From assembly GCF_003589925.1 (NCBI RefSeq), contig NZ_CP032382.1, positions 372,001 to 436,000 of the forward strand: 64,000 nucleotides of DNA, written 5' to 3'. Under the pieces are notes generated by a model. That model was not told the DNA's origin and searched no databases. It saw only the letters and a list, made by a program, of their open reading frames with translations. The stretch is from Chryseolinea soli. Its GTDB lineage: Bacteria; Bacteroidota; Bacteroidia; Cytophagales; Cyclobacteriaceae. The translations under genes and the position numbers were made by a program. Below, piece by piece: positions 9,130 to 18,548 of this stretch. Numbering within the stretch: position 1 is the stretch's first letter; every line of letters begins with the position of its first letter.

Positions 9130-10704
9130 CTAGTAGTTGGGATTTTGCTTGATCTCGCCTGCAGTTCCCCGGGTACGGTCAATTTCGCTTTGCGGGAAAG
9201 GATAGACAACATACTTGTCGTCCCAATCGGTAGGGAAGATCGTGGGACCGAGGCCCCAGCGTACGAGGTCATACCAGCGATGTCCTTCAAAGCAAAGCTC
9301 CACGCGTTTCTCGTGTTGCAGGTCCGCCAGTGTTGCCACGCCACCTAGGGGTGCAAGCCCTGCGCGGTCACGGATGTCGTTGATCTGGGTGGTGGCTTCT
9401 GCTGCACGGCCTTGGGCCAGCAAGGCTTCAGCATAGAGCAGCTTCAATTCGGCAAAGCGGAACGTGCGCTCGTTGTTGAAGTTACCCTGGTTGTTGCCCG
9501 AGAAATCTCCACCCACGGAGTTGCGTTGGCCGGCATATTTTTTCACCACATAGCCCGTCTCCGACCATTGCGGATCGTAAGGAAGCGATTCCACACCACT
9601 GTTCCAGATGTAATAGGTGTCACCGTCCTGGTAGATGAAGGCATTGAGTCGTGCGTCGCCGGTTTCAAATTGGTCCACCAGGTCTTGCGTGGGCACCCAC
9701 CATCCGTTCTTTCCACCGGGAGCGGTTTCCGCGGCGGTGTAGTTCCCGGCATCCCAATACATCGAACGGCCTGTTCCTTGCGATGCTTTGAAACTTTCCG
9801 AGTGGGTATCATCAAACACCCAAACGTTGTCGTCGGAGTGTGGTCCGCCAAATTGTACTTCGAAGATCGATTCTTTGTTGTTCTCGTTGTCGAACGCAAA
9901 AACATCTTCCAGGTCTTTGGCAGGATCGTCGGTGTCGATCAGTCCGTATTTACCGGCATGGCCTACGCCGTTGTTGATCACATCTTCAAACGCGGTGATC
10001 GCGGCCGGCATATCGCCTTTCCAAATGTTCACTTTGCCGATGTAGGCCATGGCAGCCCACTTGGTGGCACGGCCCGTGTTCTCGTCGCCCCATACCTCGG
10101 GAAGGTTGGCAAACGCATCGTTGAAATCGCCGAGGATCTGTGCAAACAGCTGATCCTTGGTGGCATTAGGCACCGAGAGTTGTGTGAGGTCCTTGAACGT
10201 TTTGGTCACGATGGGCGGTGTGCCGAAAAGTTTTAACGCTTCAAAGTGAAAGAAGGCCCGCAGGAATTTTGCTTCGCTGGTATAGAGTTTCTTCTCGTCG
10301 GCCGTCAGATCGTTCTCCAGGTCGATGTGTTCCAGCACCGTGTTGGCGCGATAGATGCCTTCGTACAGCTGTGTGTAGATGGCTGCGAAAGGTTTGTCGC
10401 TGGCGCGGATGTTGAGGTTGTCGGCATCCTTGGAGATGTTGTCGGCGTCCGGTTGGGCGCGCACATCGTCGGTGACCACGTCGGTGATCTTCCAGAACTC
10501 GCCCGACTCACCGAGGGTTTCCGTACTCGTTCCCCAGAAATCCTGGATCGAAGAGTAGGCAGCAAACATGGCACCATCAAACTCGGCCGCCGTCTTGTAA
10601 TACGCATCGGCCGTCAATTTGTCGAGGGGCTTTAAGTCCAGATTGTTACAGGAGTTACAAATCAGGAAAGCCGCCACCAGGTATAGTATTTTAATTGGTT
10701 TCAT
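9130..10704 (-). CDS. SusD/RagB-family outer-membrane nutrient-binding lipoprotein
   Basis: Surface lipoprotein that acts as the lid of a SusC channel and captures glycan or other ligands. The signal peptide with lipobox (LVAAFLICNSC) is followed by the typical SusD opening NNLDLKPLDKLTADAYYKT. The TPR-type helices with FLRAFFHFEALKLFG (about residues 145-165) and the C-terminal RagB motif ELCFEGHRWYDLVRWG are diagnostic. At 524 residues it has the normal length. It starts 18 bp after susC, as expected for a translationally linked pair, and is followed by a strong terminator. The ligand is not visible in the sequence; nearby GH109 and kinase genes point to an N-acetylhexosamine glycan. Confidence 0.95.
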   Translation of the reverse strand: MKPIKILYLVAAFLICNSCNNLDLKPLDKLTADAYYKTAAEFDGAMFAAYSSIQDFWGTSTETLGESGEFWKITDVVTDDVRAQPDADNISKDADNLNIRASDKPFAAIYTQLYEGIYRANTVLEHIDLENDLTADEKKLYTSEAKFLRAFFHFEALKLFGTPPIVTKTFKDLTQLSVPNATKDQLFAQILGDFNDAFANLPEVWGDENTGRATKWAAMAYIGKVNIWKGDMPAAITAFEDVINNGVGHAGKYGLIDTDDPAKDLEDVFAFDNENNKESIFEVQFGGPHSDDNVWVFDDTHSESFKASQGTGRSMYWDAGNYTAAETAPGGKNGWWVPTQDLVDQFETGDARLNAFIYQDGDTYYIWNSGVESLPYDPQWSETGYVVKKYAGQRNSVGGDFSGNNQGNFNNERTFRFAELKLLYAEALLAQGRAAEATTQINDIRDRAGLAPLGGVATLADLQHEKRVELCFEGHRWYDLVRWGLGPTIFPTDWDDKYVVYPFPQSEIDRTRGTAGEIKQNPNY

Positions 10705-10722
10705 ACTTTTTTCTTTACGGGG

Positions 10723-13700
10723 TTAGAACGATACCTGCCATCCGAATTGCACGATGCGAGGCTGGGGTGAGCTACCACCGTCTTGTCCGGTAGCCAACGG
10801 TGTTTCACCTTTCTGGAAGCTCTGACCACGGGTCACTTCCGGATCGAAGCCTGTGTACTTCGTGAAGGTGTACAGGTTTTGCGCTGCAACGTAAACGCGG
10901 AAACGGGTGATCAAGCCACCGGTCCAGTTCTTCAGTTGCACAGCCGGAATGGCATAGCCGATCTGGATGTTACGGATCCGCATAAAGCTTCCGCTCTCGA
11001 TCCAACGATCGGAATACCGGTTGTTCTGATTGTCGTCGTTCAAAGAAAGACGCGGCATGGAGTTGCTCGTACCTTCACCCGTCCAGTGGTTCAATGTCGA
11101 CGCATAGAAGTTGGTCGCGCTCCGCAGATCTTCGCCTTGCGATCTTGCCTGGTTGTATACCTTTTGTCCGGATACACCGGCCAGCAGCAACGAGAAGTCG
11201 AAGTTGTGGAAGCGCGCCGAGGCATTGATACCGTAATAAAATTTCGGGATGTAGCTGCCCAGGTTGGTGCGATCGTTGGCATCGATCTGGCCGTCGCCGT
11301 TCACGTCCTTGAAACGGATGTCGCCGGGTTTGCGATCGGAAGAGATCCGGTCGGGCACAGCCGCGTCGATTTCGGCCTGGTTTTGAAAAATACCGTCGGT
11401 CTTGTAGCCGTAGAAGCTACCGATGGCCTCGCCCACCTTCGTGCGGTGCGTGGAAGCTCCACCTACACCGGCGATGATCTCGGGAATGGTTCCCAGGTCG
11501 AGCACTTCGTTGTGCACCGTGGTGATGTTACCGCCTATGCTATATTTCATTTGGCCCACTTGACCATTGTAGGTCACCGCCGCTTCGATGCCGCGGTTCA
11601 CCATCTTGCCGATGTTGTTGTCGGTGGGAAGGAAGAAACCGGACGTGTATGGCAGCGGGAATCCCAGCAAGATGCCGTTGGATGTTTTATTATAGTAGTC
11701 GAACGTGAAATCTACTTTGCCGCTCAGCAATGCGATGTCGGTACCGATATCGAACTGTGTACCGGTCTCCCATTTCACATCGGGGTTGGCCAGGTTGATG
11801 GGGGCCGGTCCGCGCACCACCGTTTGATTTCCGGTGCCCACAACATAGAATATAGTGGGTTGCAGGGTGGTGAGGTACGGGAAGTTGGTTCCGGTGAATT
11901 GGTTACCGGATTGTCCCCAACCGGCACGGATCTTCACATCGTCGAAGATGCCGCCTTTCGGGAAGAAGTTTTCCTGGCTGATGCGCCATCCTGCCGAGAA
12001 CGAAGGGAACGCTTGTGAACGCTTGCTCTCTGCAAAACGTGAAGAGAAGTCTTTCCGAATGTTGAACGTGAACAGATATTTGTCGGCGAAGGCATAGTTG
12101 ATCCGTCCCAAATAGCCGCGCAACGCCCAATGGTCCGCTTCATTGGCGCCGGCCACTTGCACACCGGTCGATGCGAATTTGATCGCCGTGTTGAAGAGGT
12201 CGTTACCTTGCAAACGCAATTTGTCATAGCGGAAGTTGGTTTCTTCATGACCTACCAGCACGGTGAGATCGTGTTTGCCAAAGTTCTTTATATAGGTCAG
12301 CGTGTTGTTAAAGTTCGTGGTCATTTCGATGGGCCGCTCTTGCACGAGCAGCGATGACTTGGGCAAGCCGTTGAAGCCCACATCGCCCTGGAAGAAGTTA
12401 CCATCGCCCACGTTGTAGTCCACACCACCGCTGATGCGGTATTTCAATCCTTTGATGATCTCGAGTTCACCGTACACGTTGGCCAACACCTTACGGCTCA
12501 ACACCGTCGTGTAGCTGTAGGTGGGATCGGTGCGCATGACATAGTTGTTACTGTTACCTGCCGAACCCCGATTCTCCACCGTTTCGGCATTGTAGCCGCC
12601 GGGTCCCTTGGGATCGTATACTTTAAAGAAGGGTTGGTTAAGCGCGGAGTTGAAGGCCGCATAGATTGCGTCTTCGGACTGGATCATGCGATCGACCGAA
12701 CTCAACAGCAAGGACTCCCCTATCTTAATACGGTCGCCCACTTTCACATCCGTGTTGGCTTTGATTGAGTAGCGCTTGAAGCCCTGACCCAATTCAAGGC
12801 CTTGTTGATTCATGTAGCCCACGCCCACAAAATAGTTGGCGTTGGGTGTGCCACCGCTCACGCCGATGTTGTGGCTCTGCACCTTGGAAGTGCGGAACAC
12901 CTGGTCTTGCCAGTTCACATCGGGCATGCCTTTGAATTTACTAAAGTCGCGATTGACCGGATCCAGTTGCGCCTGCATGTCGATATACTGATTCGTGTTG
13001 AGGACATCGAGTTTTTTCCAGGGCGTGCCGGCACCGGTGTAGCCATCATACGTTAATGTGGCTTTGCCATCCTTACCGCGTTTTGTGGTAACGATGATCA
13101 CACCGTTGGCAGCGCGCGCACCATAGATGGCGGCAGCGGATGCATCCTTCAACACGTCGATGGATTCAATGTCGGCGGGGTTGATGCCGGCCAAGGGGTT
13201 CGATTCGGTGGTGGAGGATGTGTTTACGGTGATGTTAGACGTTTGCACGATCGGCACACCGTCGATCACCCAAAGGGGAGAGTTCACACCGGCCGTGCCC
13301 ACACCGCGGATGCGCACATCGATCGGGGCGCCGGGGTCACCGCTGCGGTTGGTGATTTGCACCCCCGCTACACGTCCAGCCAAAAGCTGGTCGGGACTGG
13401 TGATGGGTTTGGATCCAATGTCAATGTCTGAGGCACGGAGCGATCCCACCGCACCGGTGAGATCAACTTTGCGTTGGGTTCCATAACCCACCACAACCAC
13501 TTCTTCCAAAGCTTTTGTGTCTGAAGCCAGGGAGGGGTTGATCACCGTTTGCGTTCCCACCGGCATTTCAATAGTTTGAAAGCCAATGAAGCTGAAGACG
13601 AGCACGGCATCGTTGCCTGGTACTGCAAGCGAATACTTACCGTCGGCATCGGCTGTCGTGCCGACGGAGCTTCCCTTGATAACAATGTTTACGCCGGGTA

Positions 13701-13821
13701 ATGCATCTCCCGTGTCAGCATCGGTAACTTTTCCAGTGATGGTTTTTTCCTGCGCAAACGCAGCGGTAGCCACCACCATAAAAAATAGCCAAAGCCATTT
13801 TTGAGGGGTAAAATGTTTCAT
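10723..13821 (-). CDS. SusC/RagA-family TonB-linked outer-membrane transporter
   Basis: TonB-dependent outer-membrane channel of 1032 residues that imports the ligand bound by the adjacent SusD. After the signal peptide comes a carboxypeptidase-regulatory-like domain (about residues 27-110, ITGKVTDADTGDALPGVNI). A TonB box region follows (LEEVVVVGYGTQRKVDLTGA), then a plug domain with the SusC signatures NSPLWVIDGVPI and SAAIYGARAANGVIIVTTKRG. A long beta-barrel ends in an aromatic residue (IVQFGWQVSF). It is the promoter-proximal gene of the susCD unit. A candidate LacI-type operator lies 116 bp upstream of its start. Confidence 0.96.
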   Translation of the reverse strand: MKHFTPQKWLWLFFMVVATAAFAQEKTITGKVTDADTGDALPGVNIVIKGSSVGTTADADGKYSLAVPGNDAVLVFSFIGFQTIEMPVGTQTVINPSLASDTKALEEVVVVGYGTQRKVDLTGAVGSLRASDIDIGSKPITSPDQLLAGRVAGVQITNRSGDPGAPIDVRIRGVGTAGVNSPLWVIDGVPIVQTSNITVNTSSTTESNPLAGINPADIESIDVLKDASAAAIYGARAANGVIIVTTKRGKDGKATLTYDGYTGAGTPWKKLDVLNTNQYIDMQAQLDPVNRDFSKFKGMPDVNWQDQVFRTSKVQSHNIGVSGGTPNANYFVGVGYMNQQGLELGQGFKRYSIKANTDVKVGDRIKIGESLLLSSVDRMIQSEDAIYAAFNSALNQPFFKVYDPKGPGGYNAETVENRGSAGNSNNYVMRTDPTYSYTTVLSRKVLANVYGELEIIKGLKYRISGGVDYNVGDGNFFQGDVGFNGLPKSSLLVQERPIEMTTNFNNTLTYIKNFGKHDLTVLVGHEETNFRYDKLRLQGNDLFNTAIKFASTGVQVAGANEADHWALRGYLGRINYAFADKYLFTFNIRKDFSSRFAESKRSQAFPSFSAGWRISQENFFPKGGIFDDVKIRAGWGQSGNQFTGTNFPYLTTLQPTIFYVVGTGNQTVVRGPAPINLANPDVKWETGTQFDIGTDIALLSGKVDFTFDYYNKTSNGILLGFPLPYTSGFFLPTDNNIGKMVNRGIEAAVTYNGQVGQMKYSIGGNITTVHNEVLDLGTIPEIIAGVGGASTHRTKVGEAIGSFYGYKTDGIFQNQAEIDAAVPDRISSDRKPGDIRFKDVNGDGQIDANDRTNLGSYIPKFYYGINASARFHNFDFSLLLAGVSGQKVYNQARSQGEDLRSATNFYASTLNHWTGEGTSNSMPRLSLNDDNQNNRYSDRWIESGSFMRIRNIQIGYAIPAVQLKNWTGGLITRFRVYVAAQNLYTFTKYTGFDPEVTRGQSFQKGETPLATGQDGGSSPQPRIVQFGWQVSF

Positions 13822-13936
13822 TAAAATGAGGGTTAGAGTGATTCAAAATGACGGACTTTTATTTTCAGTCAATTGAAGTTAGGTAAAGATCAGCGCGAAC
13901 ATCGAAATCAATCGATCTATTTATCCACAAAATGCA

Positions 13937-13953
13937 GTGCAAACGTTTCGCTA
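13937..13953. promoter_or_regulatory. Candidate LacI-family operator, copy 1
   Basis: The 17-bp sequence GTGCAAACGTTTCGCTA lies between the divergent susC (start 13821) and NagX-like (start 14019) genes. It has the central CpG and the 8-bp palindrome AAACGTTT typical of LacI/CcpA-type sites. The identical 17 bases recur at 20354-20370, upstream of the GH109-like gene and next to a lacI-type gene. Identity is directly seen; operator function is inferred. Confidence 0.72.
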
Positions 13954-14018
13954 ACACTGCCGGGATTTGTCGAAGCTTGTACTTCTGCTTACCATCGTAT
14001 TCTAAATACCCGCTATAA

Positions 14019-15122
14019 ATGACCTTGCCCCAGACACCTTCCCGCTTGCTTTCGCTCGACTTCATGCGCGGTTTGATCATGATTTTCCTCATGGGCGAAA
14101 GCATCGGCCTCTATGAACATTTGTTTGAAGCCACCGAGGGCACCGCACTGTCGCACGTGTTTATTCAATTCTTCCACCACCCTTGGAACGGCTTGCGCTT
14201 CTGGGACCTCATCCAACCCGGCTTTATGTTCATGGCCGGCACGGCACTGGCCTATTCGTTGCACCGCCAGCAACAACAAGGCATGGCGTGGAGCGAATCG
14301 TTCAAAAAGACATTGAAGCGGTCAGCATGGCTCTTCTTCTGGGGCGTCCTGGACTATGCTGTTCGCAAGGAAGGATTGGCGTTCGAGCTTTGGGATGTGC
14401 TCACGCAACTCTCGTTCACTACACTAGTGGCATTTTTAATTTTTAGGTGGTCGATGTCGGCACAACTGGTGTTCAGTTTCGGATTGTTGTTGCTGACGGA
14501 GATACTCTATCGCTACACCAACGTGCCCAATTTCGACCAACCGTTCACCGACCAACACAACTTCGGCAACTATGTCGACCTCCTGTTGATGAACAAAATA
14601 AACGACGGCGGCTGGGTAGCCATCAATTGCTTGCCCACCGCTGCCCACACCATCTGGGGCGCCATCGCCGGAAAATTATTGCTTTCGGACAAATCTGAAG
14701 AACAAAAATTGAAATGGCTTGTTACCGCAGGCGTTGTTGCACTCGTGCTGGGATTCGCGATGGACTTCACGATCACCCCCATCATAAAACGCATCGCCAC
14801 CAGTTCATTCGTGCTCGCCTCCGGCGGATGGTGCCTGCTCGCATTGGCATTGTTCTATTGGTGGATCGACATCAAAGGCCATCGCAACCACCTCCAATTC
14901 TTCACCATCGTGGGCATGAACTCCCTCTTCATCTACCTCTTCATGGAAATCGTCGCCAGCCGCTGGTTCAACGGCTACATCAGCGCCATCACCAACGGAC
15001 TGATGAGCTTCGTAAACACGCCCGTGTTGTTGATGGGATTCATCACGTCGTTGGTGTTGTTTGCGCTGGAGTGGGGGATGTGTTATTGGCTTTTTAAGAA
15101 GAAGATATTTTTTAAGGTCTAG
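14019..15122 (+). CDS. DUF5009 / NagX-HGSNAT-like multi-pass membrane protein
   Basis: Inner-membrane protein of 367 residues with about ten hydrophobic segments. It belongs to the group that includes bacterial NagX and human heparan-alpha-glucosaminide N-acetyltransferase (COG4299/DUF5009). The N-terminal hallmark RLLSLDFMRGLIMIFLMGES and the later motif INCLPTAAHTIWGAIAGKLL are typical. Members are linked to amino-sugar uptake or trans-membrane acetylation; the actual activity here is unknown. It is divergent from susC and shares the intergenic operator candidate, about 66 bp upstream of its start. This supports a place in the same sugar regulon. Confidence 0.8.
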   Translation: MTLPQTPSRLLSLDFMRGLIMIFLMGESIGLYEHLFEATEGTALSHVFIQFFHHPWNGLRFWDLIQPGFMFMAGTALAYSLHRQQQQGMAWSESFKKTLKRSAWLFFWGVLDYAVRKEGLAFELWDVLTQLSFTTLVAFLIFRWSMSAQLVFSFGLLLLTEILYRYTNVPNFDQPFTDQHNFGNYVDLLLMNKINDGGWVAINCLPTAAHTIWGAIAGKLLLSDKSEEQKLKWLVTAGVVALVLGFAMDFTITPIIKRIATSSFVLASGGWCLLALALFYWWIDIKGHRNHLQFFTIVGMNSLFIYLFMEIVASRWFNGYISAITNGLMSFVNTPVLLMGFITSLVLFALEWGMCYWLFKKKIFFKV

Positions 15123-15562
15123 GGCAGCACCAAGGAAAATTTACTTCCGTCAACGCCTGACCTATACATAGCGACAACTTAAAATCGCCCTTTGTTTATA
15201 GACAAAGAATAGCACATACTTTTTCTATCGATATTCAGCTCATGCTAAGTCGGATGGCGGATTGATTGATCAGGTATAGTATGACCCTACCGCGAATTTC
15301 TGAGGTTGTTCCCGCAAACCAATGCGCGGTTTTAAGATAATTGCATTTTACACATATCGGAAGTAGATTTCACCCTAGAGGTTCGATCTGCTCTCGCGGG
15401 CCACAAAGGCAGCGTAGCGTATGATGGGCGGCACGCTGATCTTGTCAGCATTGCATGTCTGAAAATATTTTTGTACTTTTTTAGTGTCGTACGTTTCGGT
15501 TTTTTCAATTCAGAGTATTCGTTCTCTAAACGCTATTACCTGTTACATTAAAAACCGTTTCC
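15123..15562. other. Intergenic stretch without recognised genes
   Basis: About 440 bp between the NagX-like gene and the RAYT transposase. I see no convincing reading frame, terminator hairpin or copy of the repeats found elsewhere in the window. It presumably holds the promoter of the transposase gene. Confidence 0.5.
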
Positions 15563-16009
15563 ATGAGCAGCTACCGTCGCGTAATCTATCACATTGTATT
15601 TGCCACGATCAATCGACAACCAACAATTAGTGAACAACATTGTCAAGAGTTGTACCGCTACATTGGCGGAGTAATCGCAAAGAGGAATTCCATACCTTAT
15701 GAAATCAACGGAGTGGGTGATCATATCCACATTCTGTCGGACCTAAATCCCTCCATTTCACTCGCCAACTTTGTCAAAGAGATAAAAATCGCCAGCAATG
15801 CCTGGATGAAAGAGAGTGGCAAGTTTCCGCTCTTTGATGGATGGCAAGAAGGTTATAGTGCTTTCACCTATTCGTTACGCGAAAAATCCACGTTGGTCCG
15901 CTATGTTCTAAATCAAAAGGTCCACCACAACACCGAGTCTTTAGAAGAAGAATATAAGCGGCTATTAAAAGAGCATCAAATACGTTACGATGACCGATAT
16001 TTGTTCTAA
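15563..16009 (+). CDS. IS200-like / REP-associated tyrosine transposase (RAYT)
   Basis: Single-strand DNA transposase of the Y1 HUH superfamily, 148 residues. The HUH metal-binding motif is DHIHIL (about residues 53-58). The C-terminal half has the family pattern WQEGYSAFTYS followed by VRYVLNQKVHH, where the Tyr is the likely nucleophile. No tnpB, and no IS605-type second gene, lies beside it. Seven bases after the stop codon begins a 248-bp element with perfect terminal inverted repeats and internal hairpins. This arrangement fits a domesticated RAYT acting on REP-like palindromes rather than a classical insertion sequence. The start at 15563 gives the conserved opening MSSYRRVIYHIVFAT. Confidence 0.88.
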   Translation: MSSYRRVIYHIVFATINRQPTISEQHCQELYRYIGGVIAKRNSIPYEINGVGDHIHILSDLNPSISLANFVKEIKIASNAWMKESGKFPLFDGWQEGYSAFTYSLREKSTLVRYVLNQKVHHNTESLEEEYKRLLKEHQIRYDDRYLF

Positions 16010-16015
16010 ATGACT

Positions 16016-16263
16016 TAAGCCCAAAGGGCTTCCCTACCATAGCGCCCGGTGTAAACCGGGCGTGAAGAAATGCATTGTCACAACTCCGAAGGAGTTACCT
16101 TTTCGGGCGGTGAACTTTGACGCAACCGAAAGTGTCGCGTCAATGATTTCTTGGGATTCCGTCCAAAAACGTGCCCCTAAGGTAACCCCGTTGGGGTTGT
16201 CGTCAATCGTCAATCTACCCCCAGCTGCGCTGGGGGCTATGGTAGGGAAGCCCTTTGGGCTTA
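16016..16263. repeat. 248-bp composite inverted-repeat (REP/MITE-like) element, copy 1
   Basis: Both ends carry the same 28 bases in inverted orientation (16016-16043 and 16236-16263, no mismatch). Each terminal repeat itself contains the hairpin AAGCCC-AAA-GGGCTT. Inside are further hairpins: CGCCCGGT-GTAA-ACCGGGCG at 16043-16062, AACTCC-GAA-GGAGTT at 16082-16096, AACCCC-GTT-GGGGTT at 16184-16198, and CCCCCAGC-TGC-GCTGGGGG at 16218-16236. No coding capacity is apparent. It starts 7 bp after the RAYT gene and is related to the element at 40198-40487. Confidence 0.85.
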
Positions 16264-16378
16264 TTGGTTCTGTGCGGACGAATAGATAAGCTAAAATTAA
16301 TACTCGTTTCAAAACTTATCCTCCTTCTTTCTAGTTTCACTAGAGAAATTCAATTTTCTCAATTATAAACCTTTCTCT

Positions 16379-17026
16379 ATGAACTCAAAAAAAATCGGCA
16401 TCCTCGGCTCTGGCGAAGTGGCGCAGTCGCTTGCGGAAGGATTTCTGAAACACGGATTTCAAGTTACGCTGGGTACACGCGACCCGAAAAAACTTGCAGA
16501 TTTTAAAAGCGAGCACGCTGCCGTCAAAGTGGAGAGCTTTGAAGAGGCGGCCAGGTTTGGGGAGTTGATCGTGTTGGCCGTGAAAGGTACCGGCGCCGAA
16601 CCGTTGGTGAAATCTGTGGCGCAGGCACTGAGTGGCAAAACCGTGCTGGACACCACCAACCCCATCGCTGACGCTCCTCCTGTGAACGGCGTCTTGAAAT
16701 GCTTCACTACCCTGGATGAGTCGCTGATGGAGCGGTTGCAAAGACTCGCGCCGGCAGCAAACTTTGTGAAAGCCTTCAATAGTGTGGGTAATACGTTGAT
16801 GGTGAATCCTGTTTTGCCGGGTGGCAAGCCTTCTATGTTCATTGCTGGGAATAGTGAAGCTGCAAAGAAGGAAGCCAAAGAGATCCTGGACCTGTTTGGC
16901 TGGGAGACGGTGGATATGGGTGCCATTGAAGGCACGCGGGCGATTGAACCGTTGTGTGTGTTGTGGTGCATTCCGGGATTCTTGCGGAATGAGTGGTCGC
17001 ATGCTTTTAAGTTGGTGAAGGCTTGA
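16379..17026 (+). CDS. NADPH-dependent F420-reductase-like oxidoreductase
   Basis: Rossmann-fold NAD(P)-binding protein of 215 residues, of the 'NADP oxidoreductase, coenzyme F420-dependent' type. The dinucleotide motif is IGILGSGEVAQSLAEGFLKHG near the N-terminus, with an Arg at the end of the second strand (LGTRDPKKL) that suggests NADPH preference. A later conserved segment reads VLDTTNPIADAP and FVKAFNSVGN. Bacteroidota are not known to make F420, so the second substrate is unknown. It stands alone between the repeat element and the convergent lipocalin-like gene. Confidence 0.85.
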   Translation: MNSKKIGILGSGEVAQSLAEGFLKHGFQVTLGTRDPKKLADFKSEHAAVKVESFEEAARFGELIVLAVKGTGAEPLVKSVAQALSGKTVLDTTNPIADAPPVNGVLKCFTTLDESLMERLQRLAPAANFVKAFNSVGNTLMVNPVLPGGKPSMFIAGNSEAAKKEAKEILDLFGWETVDMGAIEGTRAIEPLCVLWCIPGFLRNEWSHAFKLVKA

Positions 17027-17060
17027 AAAGCCCGGATGAGTGAGCAGCGGTCTTATTTGT

Positions 17061-17447
17061 CTAGGGTGATTTGAGCGTCATTCTCCAAATCCCATCGGAA
17101 TCGGTCATCTCGAAGACTAATTCTTTTTCAGTTAACTTAATAACTTTGGACTTTTCGATTCCATCCCTGTCATTCGTTGTCAGTGTTTGGGTGGCCGGAT
17201 CAAAGGTCCATTTTCCCGAGTAGGCTTCGCCCTGCTCGACTGCTTTGTAGGTTCCATTGGCTTCGAATGCTGTGGTGTTTTCTCCAAGTTCCGATGACGG
17301 AACTTTCATACTGCCAAGTTGCATCTCCGTCATTGTCCATTTTCTACAGATCAGGCGGCTAAATTCTTCATTCGTCAATTTGGTTTGTGCGCAAAGCAGC
17401 GACCCCGGCCAAATCGATATTAGAAGAAGGATAGTTGATAATTTCAT
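17061..17447 (-). CDS. Exported lipocalin-like protein
   Basis: Small exported protein of 128 residues with a signal peptide (MKLSTILLLISIWPGSLLCA followed by Gln-Thr). The mature part has the short beta-strand pattern of Bacteroidota lipocalin-like domains: an opening ICRKWTMTEMQ, then FEANGTYKAVEQGEAYSGKWTFD, then TLTTNDRDG and a C-terminal strand WRMTLKSP. A lipocalin-like fold is inferred from this pattern; ligand and role are unknown. It ends 18 bp upstream of the stop of no other gene and is followed on the same strand side by two paralogous membrane proteins located upstream. Confidence 0.65.
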   Translation of the reverse strand: MKLSTILLLISIWPGSLLCAQTKLTNEEFSRLICRKWTMTEMQLGSMKVPSSELGENTTAFEANGTYKAVEQGEAYSGKWTFDPATQTLTTNDRDGIEKSKVIKLTEKELVFEMTDSDGIWRMTLKSP

Positions 17448-17465
17448 TGGTGTGGGTTTATAAGT

Positions 17466-18005
17466 TCAGGACATGATCCTTGGGCTGTGGCGCATCATAA
17501 AAAAAAGATCGCGTTCAATTTCATACTTCGCCGTCCGCACGCTCCTGCGGAGTAGTAAGTAGGGTATGCCCAACATGAACGCTGCGTGGAGTATGAGAAA
17601 TGGCAGGGCGATGACATCCATTTTTCCGGGGCCTCCGGAAAGGAAAAAAGAAGAAAAGGCAATGCCGTAGATGATGACAAAACAAATGAGAAATGGGATC
17701 ATGACATTATGAAAACCAATCACCTCGATGTCGATGATCAACTTGTCGCCGGTTTGGCTGAAGCTGCCGTTTGTTCTGGCGTTGTTGAAATTGGTTTCAA
17801 AGAAACGCACTCTCCGGGCCATCTCGAACCGGTCATTTTTTATCTTTCCTTTGTACCGGTTCTTGCTGCTCGAAAACACTTCAAAGAAACTATATCCCGG
17901 TTCGTCCAGGTTGGCGGCGAGGGTGTTGACAAAGTCGGTCTTGTCGATGGGGAGCTCCATTTGAAAGCTATCGGCCAAGCCGATTTTTTTGAGAAATGCG
18001 GTCAT
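17466..18005 (-). CDS. Two-TM membrane protein, paralogue A
   Basis: Unrecognised protein of 179 residues. An N-terminal soluble part (MTAFLKKIGLADSFQMELPI, then DEPGYSFFEVFSSS and YKGKIKNDRFEM) is followed by two hydrophobic segments (about residues 100-122 and 130-152) and a charged tail YEIERDLFFMM. It is clearly homologous to the next gene upstream (18012-18548), with the same motif order and nearly identical length, so the pair arose by tandem duplication. The genes are 6 bp apart and probably co-transcribed. Function is unknown. Confidence 0.75.
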   Translation of the reverse strand: MTAFLKKIGLADSFQMELPIDKTDFVNTLAANLDEPGYSFFEVFSSSKNRYKGKIKNDRFEMARRVRFFETNFNNARTNGSFSQTGDKLIIDIEVIGFHNVMIPFLICFVIIYGIAFSSFFLSGGPGKMDVIALPFLILHAAFMLGIPYLLLRRSVRTAKYEIERDLFFMMRHSPRIMS

Positions 18006-18011
18006 GGTTTA

Positions 18012-18548
18012 TTAATTGCCTGATGTAAACTTATCTTTCATCATGAAATGCAGATCGCGTTCAAGGTCATATTTTGTTTTGCGCATGCCCCGCCTTATAC
18101 GGAAATAAGGGACTACGAGCATAAGCGCGGCATGAACTGACAGAAACAGCAATCCAATCATGCGGAATTCCTCCGCGGCGCTTGCGAAAAAGAAAAAGCC
18201 AAAAGCAAAAAAATAGACGATCAGCAGAATAATGTAGTACGGAATCATGAGCCAATGAAAACCATTCAACGTGACCTCTGCGATCAAGTTCTTTCCGACC
18301 TGTTGAAATTTGCCACGGATGGATAGCGACGTTGCTCTGGCAGTGAGTTTTCGTTTTTGTCTCATTTCGAATCCGTCGTTTTTCACCGTCCCTTTGTAGG
18401 CCTTGTTGTTCGTGGAGAACGCTTCAAAAAAGCCGGGGCCCGGTTCGTCCAGGTTTACGATCAGTGTTTCTACAAAGTCGGACTTATCCATGGGCAACTC
18501 GATCTGAAAGCTGTCGATTAACCCGATCTTCCTGAGAAATTCGTTCAT
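18012..18548 (-). CDS. Two-TM membrane protein, paralogue B
   Basis: Unrecognised 178-residue protein, tandem paralogue of the gene at 17466-18005. Shared blocks are FLRKIGLIDSFQIELPMDKSDFV, DEPGPGFFEAFS, YKGTVKNDGFEM, two membrane segments, and the C-terminal YDLERDLHFMMK. Differences are spread along the length, so the duplication is not recent. It is the first gene of the pair; a repeat-bearing gap of about 340 bp lies upstream. Function is unknown. Confidence 0.75.
   Translation of the reverse strand: MNEFLRKIGLIDSFQIELPMDKSDFVETLIVNLDEPGPGFFEAFSTNNKAYKGTVKNDGFEMRQKRKLTARATSLSIRGKFQQVGKNLIAEVTLNGFHWLMIPYYIILLIVYFFAFGFFFFASAAEEFRMIGLLFLSVHAALMLVVPYFRIRRGMRKTKYDLERDLHFMMKDKFTSGN

Noticed and set aside
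10783..12018. 411-residue plus-strand frame opposite susC
   Set aside because: Antisense shadow of the SusC gene, rich in His and Val as such shadows are.
16034..16312. Minus- and plus-strand frames inside the inverted-repeat element
   Set aside because: They are made up of the hairpin repeats and show no protein-like pattern outside them.
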